From the NCBI GenBank assembly GCA_964195155.1, contig CAXMOP010000098.1, positions 1 through 12,869 of the forward strand: 12,869 bases of DNA. Reading direction: 5' to 3'. The stretch is from JACZST01 sp964195155 (GTDB taxonomy: Bacteria > Actinomycetota > Acidimicrobiia > Spongiisociales > UBA5794). The first letter of the stretch is position 1. Every line of letters starts with the position of its first letter. The translations under genes were made by a program, and so were the position numbers. Positions 1-6,830 of the stretch are shown piece by piece. The notes beneath the pieces were generated by a model. It was not told where the DNA came from. It was given only the letters and a program-made list of their open reading frames with translations, and did not search any database.

Positions 1-1164
1 GAGCACTACACCGCGGCGGACAACGTCTTCTCCCTGATCAACCTCGCCCTGCTCACCGGCCACGTCGGCCGCTACGGATCGGGGCTGGTGCCGTTGCGCG
101 GCCAGAACAACGTCCAGGGCGGCGGAGACATGGGGGCGCTCCCCAACAAGCTCCCCGGCGGCCAGGACGTTGCGGACGATGAATTGCGCGGCAAGTTCGA
201 GGCAGCGTGGGGCGTCGAGCTGAACCCGGATCCTGGATGGCACCTCGCCCAGATGTTCGATGCGATCGAGCACGGCGACATGCGCTCGCTCTACATCATC
301 GGTGAGAACCCGATCCAGTCCGAAGCCGACGGTGCCCGAGCCAGACGGGTCCTCGAGTCGCTCGATCACCTCGTGGTCCAGGAGATCCACATGACCGCCA
401 CCGCCGAGATCGCAGACGTGGTGCTACCTGCTGCGGTGGGGTGGGTCGAGTCTGAAGGCACCGTCACCTCGAGCGAGCGGCGGGTGCAGCGGGTACGCAA
501 GGCAGTCGAGCCGCCCGGGGAGGCTCGCGACGACATCGACATCCTGGTGGCGATGGCCAATCGGCTTGGTTATCGCTGGCCGACGACCAGCGCCAACGAG
601 GCGTGGGACGAGCTCCGTTCTCTCTCGCCGTGGCACGGGGGGATGAGCTACGAGAGGCTCGAGGCGCTCGGCGGCCTGCAATGGCCGTGCCCGGACGAGG
701 ACCATCCCGGGTCGCTGTTCTTGCACGGCCGTCTCTGGGAGGAGCCGAGAGGCGGGCCTGCGGCGCCGTTCACGCCGGTCGTGTGGCAACCACCCATCGA
801 CAAGCTGAGCGACGAGTTCCCGATCCGGCTCACCACGGGTCGGCATCTCGACGGTTACAACACCGGGGTTCAGTCCGGCAAGTTTCAAGCCCCACGGCGC
901 AAGGGTGGCGGTATTGACCTGTCACCCGAGGACGGCGAGCGACTCGGCCTCGCCGAAGGTGACCTGGCGCGGGTGAGCTCGCGGCGGGGCAGCGTCATCG
1001 CCCCGGTGTTCATCGATCCCGGTCTGCGAGAAGGCCTGGCGTTCATGACGCTGCATTACCCGGAAGAAGTAGACGTCAACGTGCTCACGCTCGACGAGTG
1101 GGATCCGAAGTCGGGGACTGCGGAATTCAAGGCGACGGCGGTGCGCATCGAACGGGAGCCCTAG
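1..1164 (+). CDS. Formate dehydrogenase, molybdopterin catalytic (alpha) subunit, C-terminal part (5' cut by window edge)
   Basis: The frame is open from base 1 to the TAG at 1162-1164, so 387 residues are visible and the N-terminus lies outside the window. It is the catalytic subunit of a cytosolic NAD+-dependent formate dehydrogenase, which oxidises formate to CO2 at a Mo/W-bis-MGD centre. Family-typical blocks are visible in order: PLRGQNNVQGGGDMGALPN near the start, IIGENPIQSEAD, a VVQEIHMTATAEIADVVLPA-like stretch, ESEGTVTSSERRVQRVRKA, then the C-terminal molydopterin-dinucleotide-binding domain with RLTTGRHLDGYNTGV and a terminal GTAEFKATAVRIE. The RGQNNVQG/DMG block favours formate dehydrogenase over NuoG of complex I. 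The catalytic Sec/Cys and any N-terminal [4Fe-4S] ligands are not in view. The next gene starts 2 nt after the stop, so this is the first visible cistron of a three-gene operon. Whether this chain has its own N-terminal Fe-S domains cannot be told here. Confidence 0.93.
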   Translation, partial: EHYTAADNVFSLINLALLTGHVGRYGSGLVPLRGQNNVQGGGDMGALPNKLPGGQDVADDELRGKFEAAWGVELNPDPGWHLAQMFDAIEHGDMRSLYIIGENPIQSEADGARARRVLESLDHLVVQEIHMTATAEIADVVLPAAVGWVESEGTVTSSERRVQRVRKAVEPPGEARDDIDILVAMANRLGYRWPTTSANEAWDELRSLSPWHGGMSYERLEALGGLQWPCPDEDHPGSLFLHGRLWEEPRGGPAAPFTPVVWQPPIDKLSDEFPIRLTTGRHLDGYNTGVQSGKFQAPRRKGGGIDLSPEDGERLGLAEGDLARVSSRRGSVIAPVFIDPGLREGLAFMTLHYPEEVDVNVLTLDEWDPKSGTAEFKATAVRIEREP

Positions 1165-1166
1165 GC

Positions 1167-2864
1167 GTGGACCTTCGCCACTTGACTGCGATGCCGAGCG
1201 ATGCCGAACGCGGCGCGATCGACCGCCTCCTCGAGACCGAGGGTCTGGGGACCCGTGATGAAACGCCGGGGAGGACTGCCATCGGCGGGCGCAGCGCCGC
1301 GGATCGGCGGGATCTGCTTCTGCCTGCGTTCCACGCCCTCAACGATGCGATCGGATGGATCAGCGAGGGCGGGCTGGGCTATGTCTGCGAACGGCTGTCG
1401 GTGCCCCCAGCCGAGGCTTATGGGGTCGCCGCGTTCTATGACCAGTTCACCTTCGAGGAGCGCATCGAAGTGGTCAGGGTCTGTGACGACATTGTGTGCG
1501 CCCCCTTCGCCGATCAGCTGATTGCCGGGCTCGATGGCATTGAGGTCGAGCGCAGCCCGTGCCTCGGCCGGTGTGAGGAGGCACCGGTGGCGTTCGTCCA
1601 TCAGCCGGGGTTCCGGCGCACCGAGGTGGCGCCGGCATCGCCACGGGCGGTTCTCGAGCATGAGGCGACCTCCACTTCGACGCACACCGGGGTGATCGGC
1701 AATCGAGTGCTGCTCGCCAGGGTGGGCACGGTCGCTCCAGAGAGCCTCGAGTCGTACCGAGCCGCCGGCGGCTACCGCGCACTGCAGCGGGCCATCGACG
1801 AGGGGCCAAACGCGGTGCTCGACCGCATCGAGGCCGCCAGCTTGCGAGGCAGGGGAGGCGCCTCGTTCCCGGCAGCCGCCAAGTGGCGAGCGGTCGCCGC
1901 AGCCGAGGGCGACAAGATCGTGGTGTGCAACGCAGACGAATCCGAGCCCGGAACGTTCAAGGACCGGGTGCTGATGGAGGAAGACCCGTTTGCCGTCGTC
2001 GAGGGGATGACGCTCGCCGCCTTCGTCACCGGCGCCACACGCGGCTTCCTCTACGTCCGCGGCGAATATCCGCTTGCCGAGCGTCGGATGGTTGGGGCAA
2101 TCGAGGCAGCGAGAGCCGACGGACTGCTCGGCGACGACGTGGCCGGCGGAGGCTTCGCCTTTGACATCGAGGTGCGGCGTGGCGCGGGTGCCTATATCTG
2201 CGGGGAAGAGACCTCGCTGTTCAACTCCGTCGAGGGACTGCGAGGTGAGCCCCGGGTCAAGCCCCCGTTCCCGACCCAGGAGGGGCTCTTCGGGCTGCCC
2301 ACGGTGGTGAACAATGTCGAGACGTTGGTCGGGGCGGTAGCGGTCACGATGGACCAGGACGGCGCAACCAAGTTGTTCGCCCTCTCGGGGGCCGTGTCCG
2401 AGCCTGGCCTGTACGAGGCGCCACTGGGGGTTTCGGTCGCCGCTCTGTTGGAGGCGGCTGGCGGCGCCACCGGGGATGTGCAGGCGGTCCTGGTCGGCGG
2501 CGCTGCCGGCAAGTTCCTCGCCGGCGACGATCTCGACCAGAACCTTGACCACGGGACGGAGCCGCCCCTCGGATCGGGTGCGGTCGTAGTCTTCGACGAG
2601 GAATCGGACATGAAGATGGTCATCGACCGGATCGCCCGCTTCTTCCGCGATGAGTCGTGCGGGAAGTGCGTTCCGTGCCGGGTGGGCACCATCCGCCAGG
2701 TCGAGGCCCTGGATCGCCTCGCCGATGGCTCCGACGAGGCGGCAACGCTCGACGACCTCGCCGCGGTGCTTCGCGATGCTTCGATCTGCGGTCTTGGCCA
2801 ACTGGCTGCCGAGGCCGTGCAGTCGGCGCTCGAGATCGAGCTGATCGGAGGTGGCCGTGGCTGA
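1167..2864 (+). CDS. Fused NuoE-NuoF type diaphorase subunit of NAD-dependent formate dehydrogenase (beta/gamma fusion)
   Basis: A 565-aa protein that passes electrons from the formate dehydrogenase Fe-S chain to NAD+ through FMN. The N-terminal ~165 residues are a NuoE-like thioredoxin-fold domain with [2Fe-2S] ligands C106, C111, C132 and C136 (CDDIVC and CLGRC). The remainder is NuoF-like: an FMN/NADH-binding RGRGGASFP at ~228-235, NADESEPGTFKDR at 255-267, GAYICGEETSL at ~341-351, a SLBB-like segment at ~400-470, and a C-terminal [4Fe-4S] site with C498, C501, C504 (SCGKCVPCRVG) and C541 (ICGLGQ). All expected ligands are present. I chose GTG at 1167 because GGGAG at 1154-1158 precedes it at suitable spacing and it sits 2 nt after the upstream stop; ATG 1191 is an alternative. 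NuoE and NuoF are usually separate genes; fused forms are known in formate dehydrogenases and bidirectional hydrogenases. Confidence 0.93.
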   Translation: MDLRHLTAMPSDAERGAIDRLLETEGLGTRDETPGRTAIGGRSAADRRDLLLPAFHALNDAIGWISEGGLGYVCERLSVPPAEAYGVAAFYDQFTFEERIEVVRVCDDIVCAPFADQLIAGLDGIEVERSPCLGRCEEAPVAFVHQPGFRRTEVAPASPRAVLEHEATSTSTHTGVIGNRVLLARVGTVAPESLESYRAAGGYRALQRAIDEGPNAVLDRIEAASLRGRGGASFPAAAKWRAVAAAEGDKIVVCNADESEPGTFKDRVLMEEDPFAVVEGMTLAAFVTGATRGFLYVRGEYPLAERRMVGAIEAARADGLLGDDVAGGGFAFDIEVRRGAGAYICGEETSLFNSVEGLRGEPRVKPPFPTQEGLFGLPTVVNNVETLVGAVAVTMDQDGATKLFALSGAVSEPGLYEAPLGVSVAALLEAAGGATGDVQAVLVGGAAGKFLAGDDLDQNLDHGTEPPLGSGAVVVFDEESDMKMVIDRIARFFRDESCGKCVPCRVGTIRQVEALDRLADGSDEAATLDDLAAVLRDASICGLGQLAAEAVQSALEIELIGGGRG

Positions 2865-3708
2865 GACCGTGGCGATCACGATCGACGGGGTGAAGGTCGA
2901 TGCCGCCGCCGATGCAACGATCCTGGAGGCGGCAGCAGAACGGGGGACCGAGGTCCCGACCCTGTGTTACCTGGAGACGCTGACCGCCGCCAACGCCTGC
3001 CGTCTCTGTGTGGTGGAGGTCGAGGGCGCCAGGGCGCTCGCCCCTGGGTGCTCCCGAAAGGTCGAGGAAGGCATGGTCGTCAATACCCGATCCGAGCGGG
3101 TCGACCGGGCCAGGCGCATGGTGCTCGAGCTTCTCGTCTCTTCGGTCGACCTGTCACTCGCACCGGAACTGTTGGAGCTTGCCGAAGAATACGGCGCCCA
3201 ACCCGAGCGGTTCGGCGACACGGCGGCCATCGTCGAGCTTCCGGTCAAAGCCGACAACGGCCTCTATGTCCAGGACCTGTCCAAGTGCGTGCTGTGCTAT
3301 CGGTGCGTGTCGGCGTGTGGAGACGACGCCCAACACACCTACGCCATATCGGTGACCGACCGTGGCTTCGGGGCTGCGATCTCCACCGAGTTCGACGTTG
3401 CGCTACCCGAATCGGCGTGCGTGTTCTGCGGCAATTGTGTCGCGGTGTGCCCCACCGGTGCGCTCATCGTGACGACCGAGTACGACATGCGCCAGGCCGG
3501 GACCTGGGACGAGGAGCTGCAATCGGTGACCAGGACCATCTGTGCCTACTGCGGCGTTGGCTGCAACCTCGACGTCCACGTGCAGGAGGGCAAGATCGTC
3601 AAGGTGACCTCGCCCTTCGACCACGAGGTGACCGAAGGCAACCTCTGTATCAAGGGCCGTTTCGGCTGGACCCACGTCTCGGGCCCGGAGCCAGTTACCT
3701 CCCCCTGA
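2857..3708 (+). CDS. Formate dehydrogenase Fe-S subunit: 2Fe-2S + two 4Fe-4S + Fdh4S-type cluster domain, stand-alone
   Basis: A 283-aa electron-transfer subunit equivalent to the N-terminal Fe-S region of NuoG or long FdhA chains. Ferredoxin-like [2Fe-2S] ligands are C37, C48, C51 and C65. Two ferredoxin-type [4Fe-4S] motifs follow, C144-x2-C-x2-C-x3-C and C188-x2-C-x2-C-x3-C. The C-terminus carries a molybdopterin-oxidoreductase Fe4S4 motif, C229-AY-C-GVG-C plus LCIKGRFG, with the lysine that normally bridges cluster and MGD. The chain stops right after this domain, so the cofactor domain must come from another polypeptide, presumably the first gene. The NuoG-like His-Cys cluster region, expected around residues 95-120, has no H-x3-C-x2-C pattern and reads SVDLSLAPELLELAEEYG instead. 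GTG 2857 is favoured by GGAGG at 2847-2851 (5-nt spacing) and gives an 8-nt overlap with the NuoEF stop; GTG 2851 is the alternative. From memory, similar short Fe-S subunits occur in other actinobacteria, so the split may be a lineage trait. Confidence 0.88.
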   Translation: MAETVAITIDGVKVDAAADATILEAAAERGTEVPTLCYLETLTAANACRLCVVEVEGARALAPGCSRKVEEGMVVNTRSERVDRARRMVLELLVSSVDLSLAPELLELAEEYGAQPERFGDTAAIVELPVKADNGLYVQDLSKCVLCYRCVSACGDDAQHTYAISVTDRGFGAAISTEFDVALPESACVFCGNCVAVCPTGALIVTTEYDMRQAGTWDEELQSVTRTICAYCGVGCNLDVHVQEGKIVKVTSPFDHEVTEGNLCIKGRFGWTHVSGPEPVTSP

Positions 3709-3964
3709 AGGGCTTCTTTGCCTCCCCCTCAGGGGGAGGTGCCGAGCGCCAGCGAGGCGGAGGGGGTCAAGGCGTTGTCGCGACCACGGCTTGACCCCCC
3801 TCCCTTTCCCGGGAGAAGTGCCGAGCAAAGCGAGGCGACTCTTTGCCTCCCCCTCAGGGGGAGGTGCCGAGCGCCAGCGAGGCGGAGGGGGTCAAACCGC
3901 AATCGCGACCACGGCTTGACCCCCCTCCCCTCCCTACGGTCGGGACTCCCTCCTGAGGGTGTCG
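3698..3964. repeat. Intergenic repeat block: two tandem ~125-bp units with GC-rich palindromic heads
   Basis: A 56-bp stretch at 3715-3770 recurs exactly at 3840-3895, offset 125 bp. A second identical 27-bp block (3778-3804 and 3903-3929) keeps the same 125-bp offset, so these are tandem units. Each head is a perfect 9+1+9 palindrome, CCTCCCCCT-C-AGGGGGAGG, at 3721-3739 and 3846-3864. Each unit can also form a longer hairpin, pairing GGAGGGGGTCAAG-type sequence (3759-3771; 3884-3895) with CTTGACCCCCCTCC (3790-3803; 3915-3928), with one bulged C. A degenerate head lies around 3801-3838 and a partial arm at 3698-3712 overlaps the end of the Fe-S gene. The style matches dispersed REP-like elements of GC-rich bacteria. 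The hairpins could help terminate the formate dehydrogenase transcript, though no T-tract follows. No protein is plausible here. Confidence 0.85.
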
Positions 3965-3965
3965 C

Positions 3966-4859
3966 ATGATCGCGGAGTCCGACACTCGAGGGGGGAGCAA
4001 TGCCTGGAATGATTCGCTCCTCGACGGACTTGCACTCTCCATGGCTGCTCTACCGCCGATGCCGGAGGACTGGGAAGACACCAGAGCGACCCTTCACGCC
4101 TACGCCCATGCCGCTTCTGCCCTCCCACGGGCGCTCATCACGGCACACGACAAGTATTGGCACCAGGCGATGACCGTCGAGCCAGATGGCCTCACTAGCA
4201 AGCCGATTCCGCTCGCGGAAGGGGGGAGTGCCACCGTTCGGATGGATTTGAACACCAACGAGGTGGTCCTGGAAACCGACGGCGGCTTCGCCCGCACCTG
4301 GCCCATGAACGATGGTCTTTCGGCAACCAAGCTCGGCGACGACTTGATCGCGGCAGCCGCCGAACTCGGCCTCGACGCCGAATACGACCGGGAGCGATTC
4401 GAGAACGACGAGCCCCGTTCGTACGACCCCGAAGCGGCAGCCGCCTTCTACGAATTGCTGCAAGCGGTCGTTGCGGTTCTGGAAGAGCACCGAGAAGGCC
4501 TCGACGGCGAGGTCAGCCCGATCCAGCTCTGGCCCCACGGCTTCGACCTGTCCTTCGAGTGGTTTGGTAGCAGGGTCGAGCAGTACGAAGAGGACGGAAA
4601 GACCGTCGAGTACCCGTCACAGCTCAACCTGGGTTTCTACCCGGCAGGTGATCCTTACTTCTACAGCAACCCCTGGCCGTTCGACGCTGAGGATCTCATC
4701 GACAAGCCGCTCCCCGACGGGTCCGAGTGGTACGTCGAGGACTGGAATGGCACCAAGCTGCCCTACCGCGAGATGATCGACGACCCAACGGCGACCGATC
4801 GGCTTCTCGACTTCGCCAGACGCGTCTTCGCGATCGTCGAGCCCACGCTCACCGGATAG
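3966..4859 (+). CDS. DUF5996 family protein, function unknown
   Basis: A 297-aa soluble, acidic protein with no signal peptide or membrane span. I recognise the DUF5996 family by its layout. The front block reads LPPMPEDWEDTRATLHAYAH (residues 29-48) and is followed by HDKYWHQAMTVEPDGLTSKP (61-80). The rear block has IQLWPHGFDLSFEWF (186-200), QLNLGFYPAGDPYFYSNPWP (219-238) and a closing LPYREM. Conserved W, H, D and Y residues in these blocks hint at a binding or catalytic site, but no activity is known to me. ATG 3966 has GAGGG at 3955-3959 with 6-nt spacing, and this ribosome site lies at the edge of the repeat block. ATG 4041 in frame, just before the family core, is the alternative start, so the first 25 residues may not be real. 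It stands between the repeats and the pyrophosphatase gene, with 34 bp to the latter, and could be cotranscribed with it. Confidence 0.8.
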   Translation: MIAESDTRGGSNAWNDSLLDGLALSMAALPPMPEDWEDTRATLHAYAHAASALPRALITAHDKYWHQAMTVEPDGLTSKPIPLAEGGSATVRMDLNTNEVVLETDGGFARTWPMNDGLSATKLGDDLIAAAAELGLDAEYDRERFENDEPRSYDPEAAAAFYELLQAVVAVLEEHREGLDGEVSPIQLWPHGFDLSFEWFGSRVEQYEEDGKTVEYPSQLNLGFYPAGDPYFYSNPWPFDAEDLIDKPLPDGSEWYVEDWNGTKLPYREMIDDPTATDRLLDFARRVFAIVEPTLTG

Positions 4860-4893
4860 TCGCGGAGCTACCCTCCCCGGCGAGAGGAGCAAT

Positions 4894-5505
4894 GTGGGCT
4901 TTCCCGAGCCGTTCTATCAATGGCGTCCCCACCCGTGGCACGGGCTTGACGCCGGCCCGAATCCCTCCGAGGTGGTGACCGCATACATCGAGATCACCCC
5001 GTTCGACGTCGTCAAGTACGAGGTCGAGAAGCGCACCGGCTATCTCAAGGTCGACCGGCCCCAGCGGGGGAGCAGCTCCCCACCCGAGCTCTACGGTCTG
5101 ATCCCGCGCACCTATTGTGCCGCCAGGGTGGCGGCCCTCTCACCCGAGACCGATGTCGCCGACGGCGACCCACTCGATGTTTGCGTCATCTCCGAGCGGC
5201 CCATCGACCGCGCCGAAGTAATGCTCGACGCCCGGGTCGTCGGCGGGATCCGGATGATCGACACTGGGGAAGCCGACGACAAGATCGTGGCGGTGCTCGA
5301 TGGCGACGCGGTGTGGTCCGGCGTCGAGGATCTCGATGGTCTGCCGAAGCGCATCGTCGAGCGCCTCGTGCACTACTTCCTTACCTACAAAGTGCTTCCC
5401 GGCGAGGAGAATCAGGTCTCGGTGCCTGAGGTCTACAACAAGAAGCATGCGTTTTCCGTGGTCGCAGCCGCGATGGCCGACTACGACGAGGCCTTCGGAG
5501 GGTGA
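4894..5505 (+). CDS. ppa: Inorganic pyrophosphatase, family I (soluble)
   Basis: A 203-aa cytosolic enzyme that hydrolyses pyrophosphate to two phosphates with Mg2+, pulling biosynthetic reactions forward. The family I signature D-G-D-P-L-D-V is at residues 90-96, with metal-binding aspartates D90, D92 and D95. Other family blocks are TPFDVVKYEVEKRTGYLKVDRP (active-site K41 and E43 region), YGLIPRTYC (68-75), GEADDKIVAV (125-134) and an active-site YNKKHA-like tail (181-186). The length is slightly above the 165-180 aa of typical bacterial enzymes because of an N-terminal extension of about 25 residues (FPEPFYQWRPHPWHGL). GTG 4894 is preceded by GAGAGGAG at 4882-4889, a strong ribosome site. 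The stop overlaps the start of the following acyltransferase gene by 4 nt, so the two are probably translationally coupled. All key residues are present. Confidence 0.93.
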   Translation: MGFPEPFYQWRPHPWHGLDAGPNPSEVVTAYIEITPFDVVKYEVEKRTGYLKVDRPQRGSSSPPELYGLIPRTYCAARVAALSPETDVADGDPLDVCVISERPIDRAEVMLDARVVGGIRMIDTGEADDKIVAVLDGDAVWSGVEDLDGLPKRIVERLVHYFLTYKVLPGEENQVSVPEVYNKKHAFSVVAAAMADYDEAFGG

Positions 5506-6827
5506 ATCTGCCGCGCCGGGAGCGGTTTCTCAAGAACGTCGCCGACCTGGCCACGCGCCTCCTCTACCGGCGGATCGATGTGCACCAGCAGCTCGGTGCC
5601 ACGGCGAGCGGGCCTCAACTCAGCGTTGCCAACCATTTCGGGGGCTTCGCCGACGCCCTCATCCTGATGTACGCCCTGGACCGGGTGCCGCGTTTCATCG
5701 CCCGCGACGTCATCTGGCGATACCCCGTCGCCAAGCAGGTGATGCAGTTCGTCCGCGCCATCCCCGTGCACAAGCCGGCCGACTCCGCGACAAAGGGCGC
5801 CGCCAGGAGTGATCAGATGTTCGCCTCGACGTACCACGCGCTCGGTGAGGAAGACCTACTGGTGATCTTTCCGGAGGGAATCACCGTCGACGACCCGGCA
5901 ATCGCGCGGATCAAGACCGGGGCGGCCCGGATTGCCCTCGGCGCCAGGGCCAACGGTGTCGCCGGCATCCAGATCATCCCGTCCGGGATCCACTACGAAG
6001 ACAAGGCGCTGTTGCGCAGCAAGGTATATGTGCACGTCGGCGACGTGATCGACCTTGATCGATGGGTGGGGGAGAACACCGAGCCCGGCGACGACCAGGA
6101 TTCATCAAACCGGGACCTGGTGACCCGGCTCACCGGGGTGATCGAATCGAGGCTGCGACGGGCGGCTCCGAATTTCGAGGACTGGCAAGAGGCCAGAACC
6201 ATGGGTCAGGGCTCGGCGGTGGCGCTTCGCAACGTTCCCGCTGCCCCGCCTGAGGTTGACTACGCAGCCCAATCCGCCCTTGCCGACGAGCTGGCGATCC
6301 GACCGGACGAGGACAAGGCCCGGATCACCGCGGCGGTCGACATTTACAACGCCGACCTCGACGCTGCCGGCCTCACCGACGAGCAGATGATGACCCGCCA
6401 CCGGTCGCGGCGATCATTTCTGTGGCGCGTCACCTGGAACGCCCTTGTCGGACTCCTGCTCTTACCCTTTGCCGTGATCGGGTTCGTCATCAACGTGATC
6501 CCGATGACCCTGACCTGGCTGGTCGGCAGGGCCAGGGTGGACCCTGCGATGATGGCAACGATCAAACCGGGCGCTGCCATCGTCTTTTTCACGATCACCT
6601 GGGGCATCGCCGCCTGGCTTGGATGGGGGCGCGCTCAGCTCAGCGGCATTGCGGCCGTGCTGCTGCTGATGCCGCTCTACGTCTATGCGCTGTTCGCCGT
6701 GGCCGAGCGTGGGACGCTGGTGGCCAGGGCGATCATCAACCGCACCAAGACCGGAAGTGCCGACCTTCACCAAGGGATCGTCGACGATCGGAACGATGTG
6801 GTCGTGTCGGTGGTCGAAGCTCTGTAA
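5502..6827 (+). CDS. PlsC-like 1-acyl-glycerol-3-phosphate acyltransferase domain protein with C-terminal membrane segments
   Basis: A 441-aa protein likely to transfer acyl chains to a glycerophosphate-type lipid acceptor at the membrane. The LPLAT/PlsC domain covers ~35-220: NHFGGFAD at 44-51 gives the catalytic H45 and D51 with five residues between them, as in the NHPN-type subgroup. ARDV lies at 67-70, FPEGITVDD at 123-131, and a VHVGDVIDL strand at 177-185. An acidic middle region (~225-300) is followed by hydrophobic spans at ~306-342 and ~357-400. This extension is absent from the short PlsC enzymes of about 240 aa. GTG 5502 sits in the GTGA overlap with the pyrophosphatase stop, with GGAGG directly before it; the unusually close spacing suggests coupling rather than independent initiation. 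The acyl substrate cannot be read from the sequence. The gene ends 3 bp from the convergent hydrolase gene. Confidence 0.82.
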   Translation: MNLPRRERFLKNVADLATRLLYRRIDVHQQLGATASGPQLSVANHFGGFADALILMYALDRVPRFIARDVIWRYPVAKQVMQFVRAIPVHKPADSATKGAARSDQMFASTYHALGEEDLLVIFPEGITVDDPAIARIKTGAARIALGARANGVAGIQIIPSGIHYEDKALLRSKVYVHVGDVIDLDRWVGENTEPGDDQDSSNRDLVTRLTGVIESRLRRAAPNFEDWQEARTMGQGSAVALRNVPAAPPEVDYAAQSALADELAIRPDEDKARITAAVDIYNADLDAAGLTDEQMMTRHRSRRSFLWRVTWNALVGLLLLPFAVIGFVINVIPMTLTWLVGRARVDPAMMATIKPGAAIVFFTITWGIAAWLGWGRAQLSGIAAVLLLMPLYVYALFAVAERGTLVARAIINRTKTGSADLHQGIVDDRNDVVVSVVEAL

Positions 6828-6830
6828 GCG

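Noticed and set aside
1..1164. Complex I NuoG as identity of the first gene
   Set aside because: The RGQNNVQG...DMGALPN block and the C-terminal GTAEFKA ending are formate-dehydrogenase-like, and no other nuo genes are present.
1161..2879. Long 572-aa open frame on the minus strand
   Set aside because: It is the antisense shadow of the NuoEF gene, which has all expected Fe-S, FMN and NAD motifs. The minus frame shows no recognisable domain and is expected from high-GC codon bias.
3715..3964. Possible CRISPR-like array
   Set aside because: There are only two units, spacing is 125 bp, most of the intervening sequence is also repeated, and no cas gene is near.
3718..3969. 83-aa open frame in the repeat block
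   Set aside because: It is composed almost entirely of the tandem repeat and its hairpins; composition is Pro/Arg/Ser-rich and non-protein-like.
4000..4173. Short open frame from ATG 4000 with a strong G-rich ribosome-like site
   Set aside because: It runs about 57 codons out of frame inside the DUF5996 gene, with no protein-like features.
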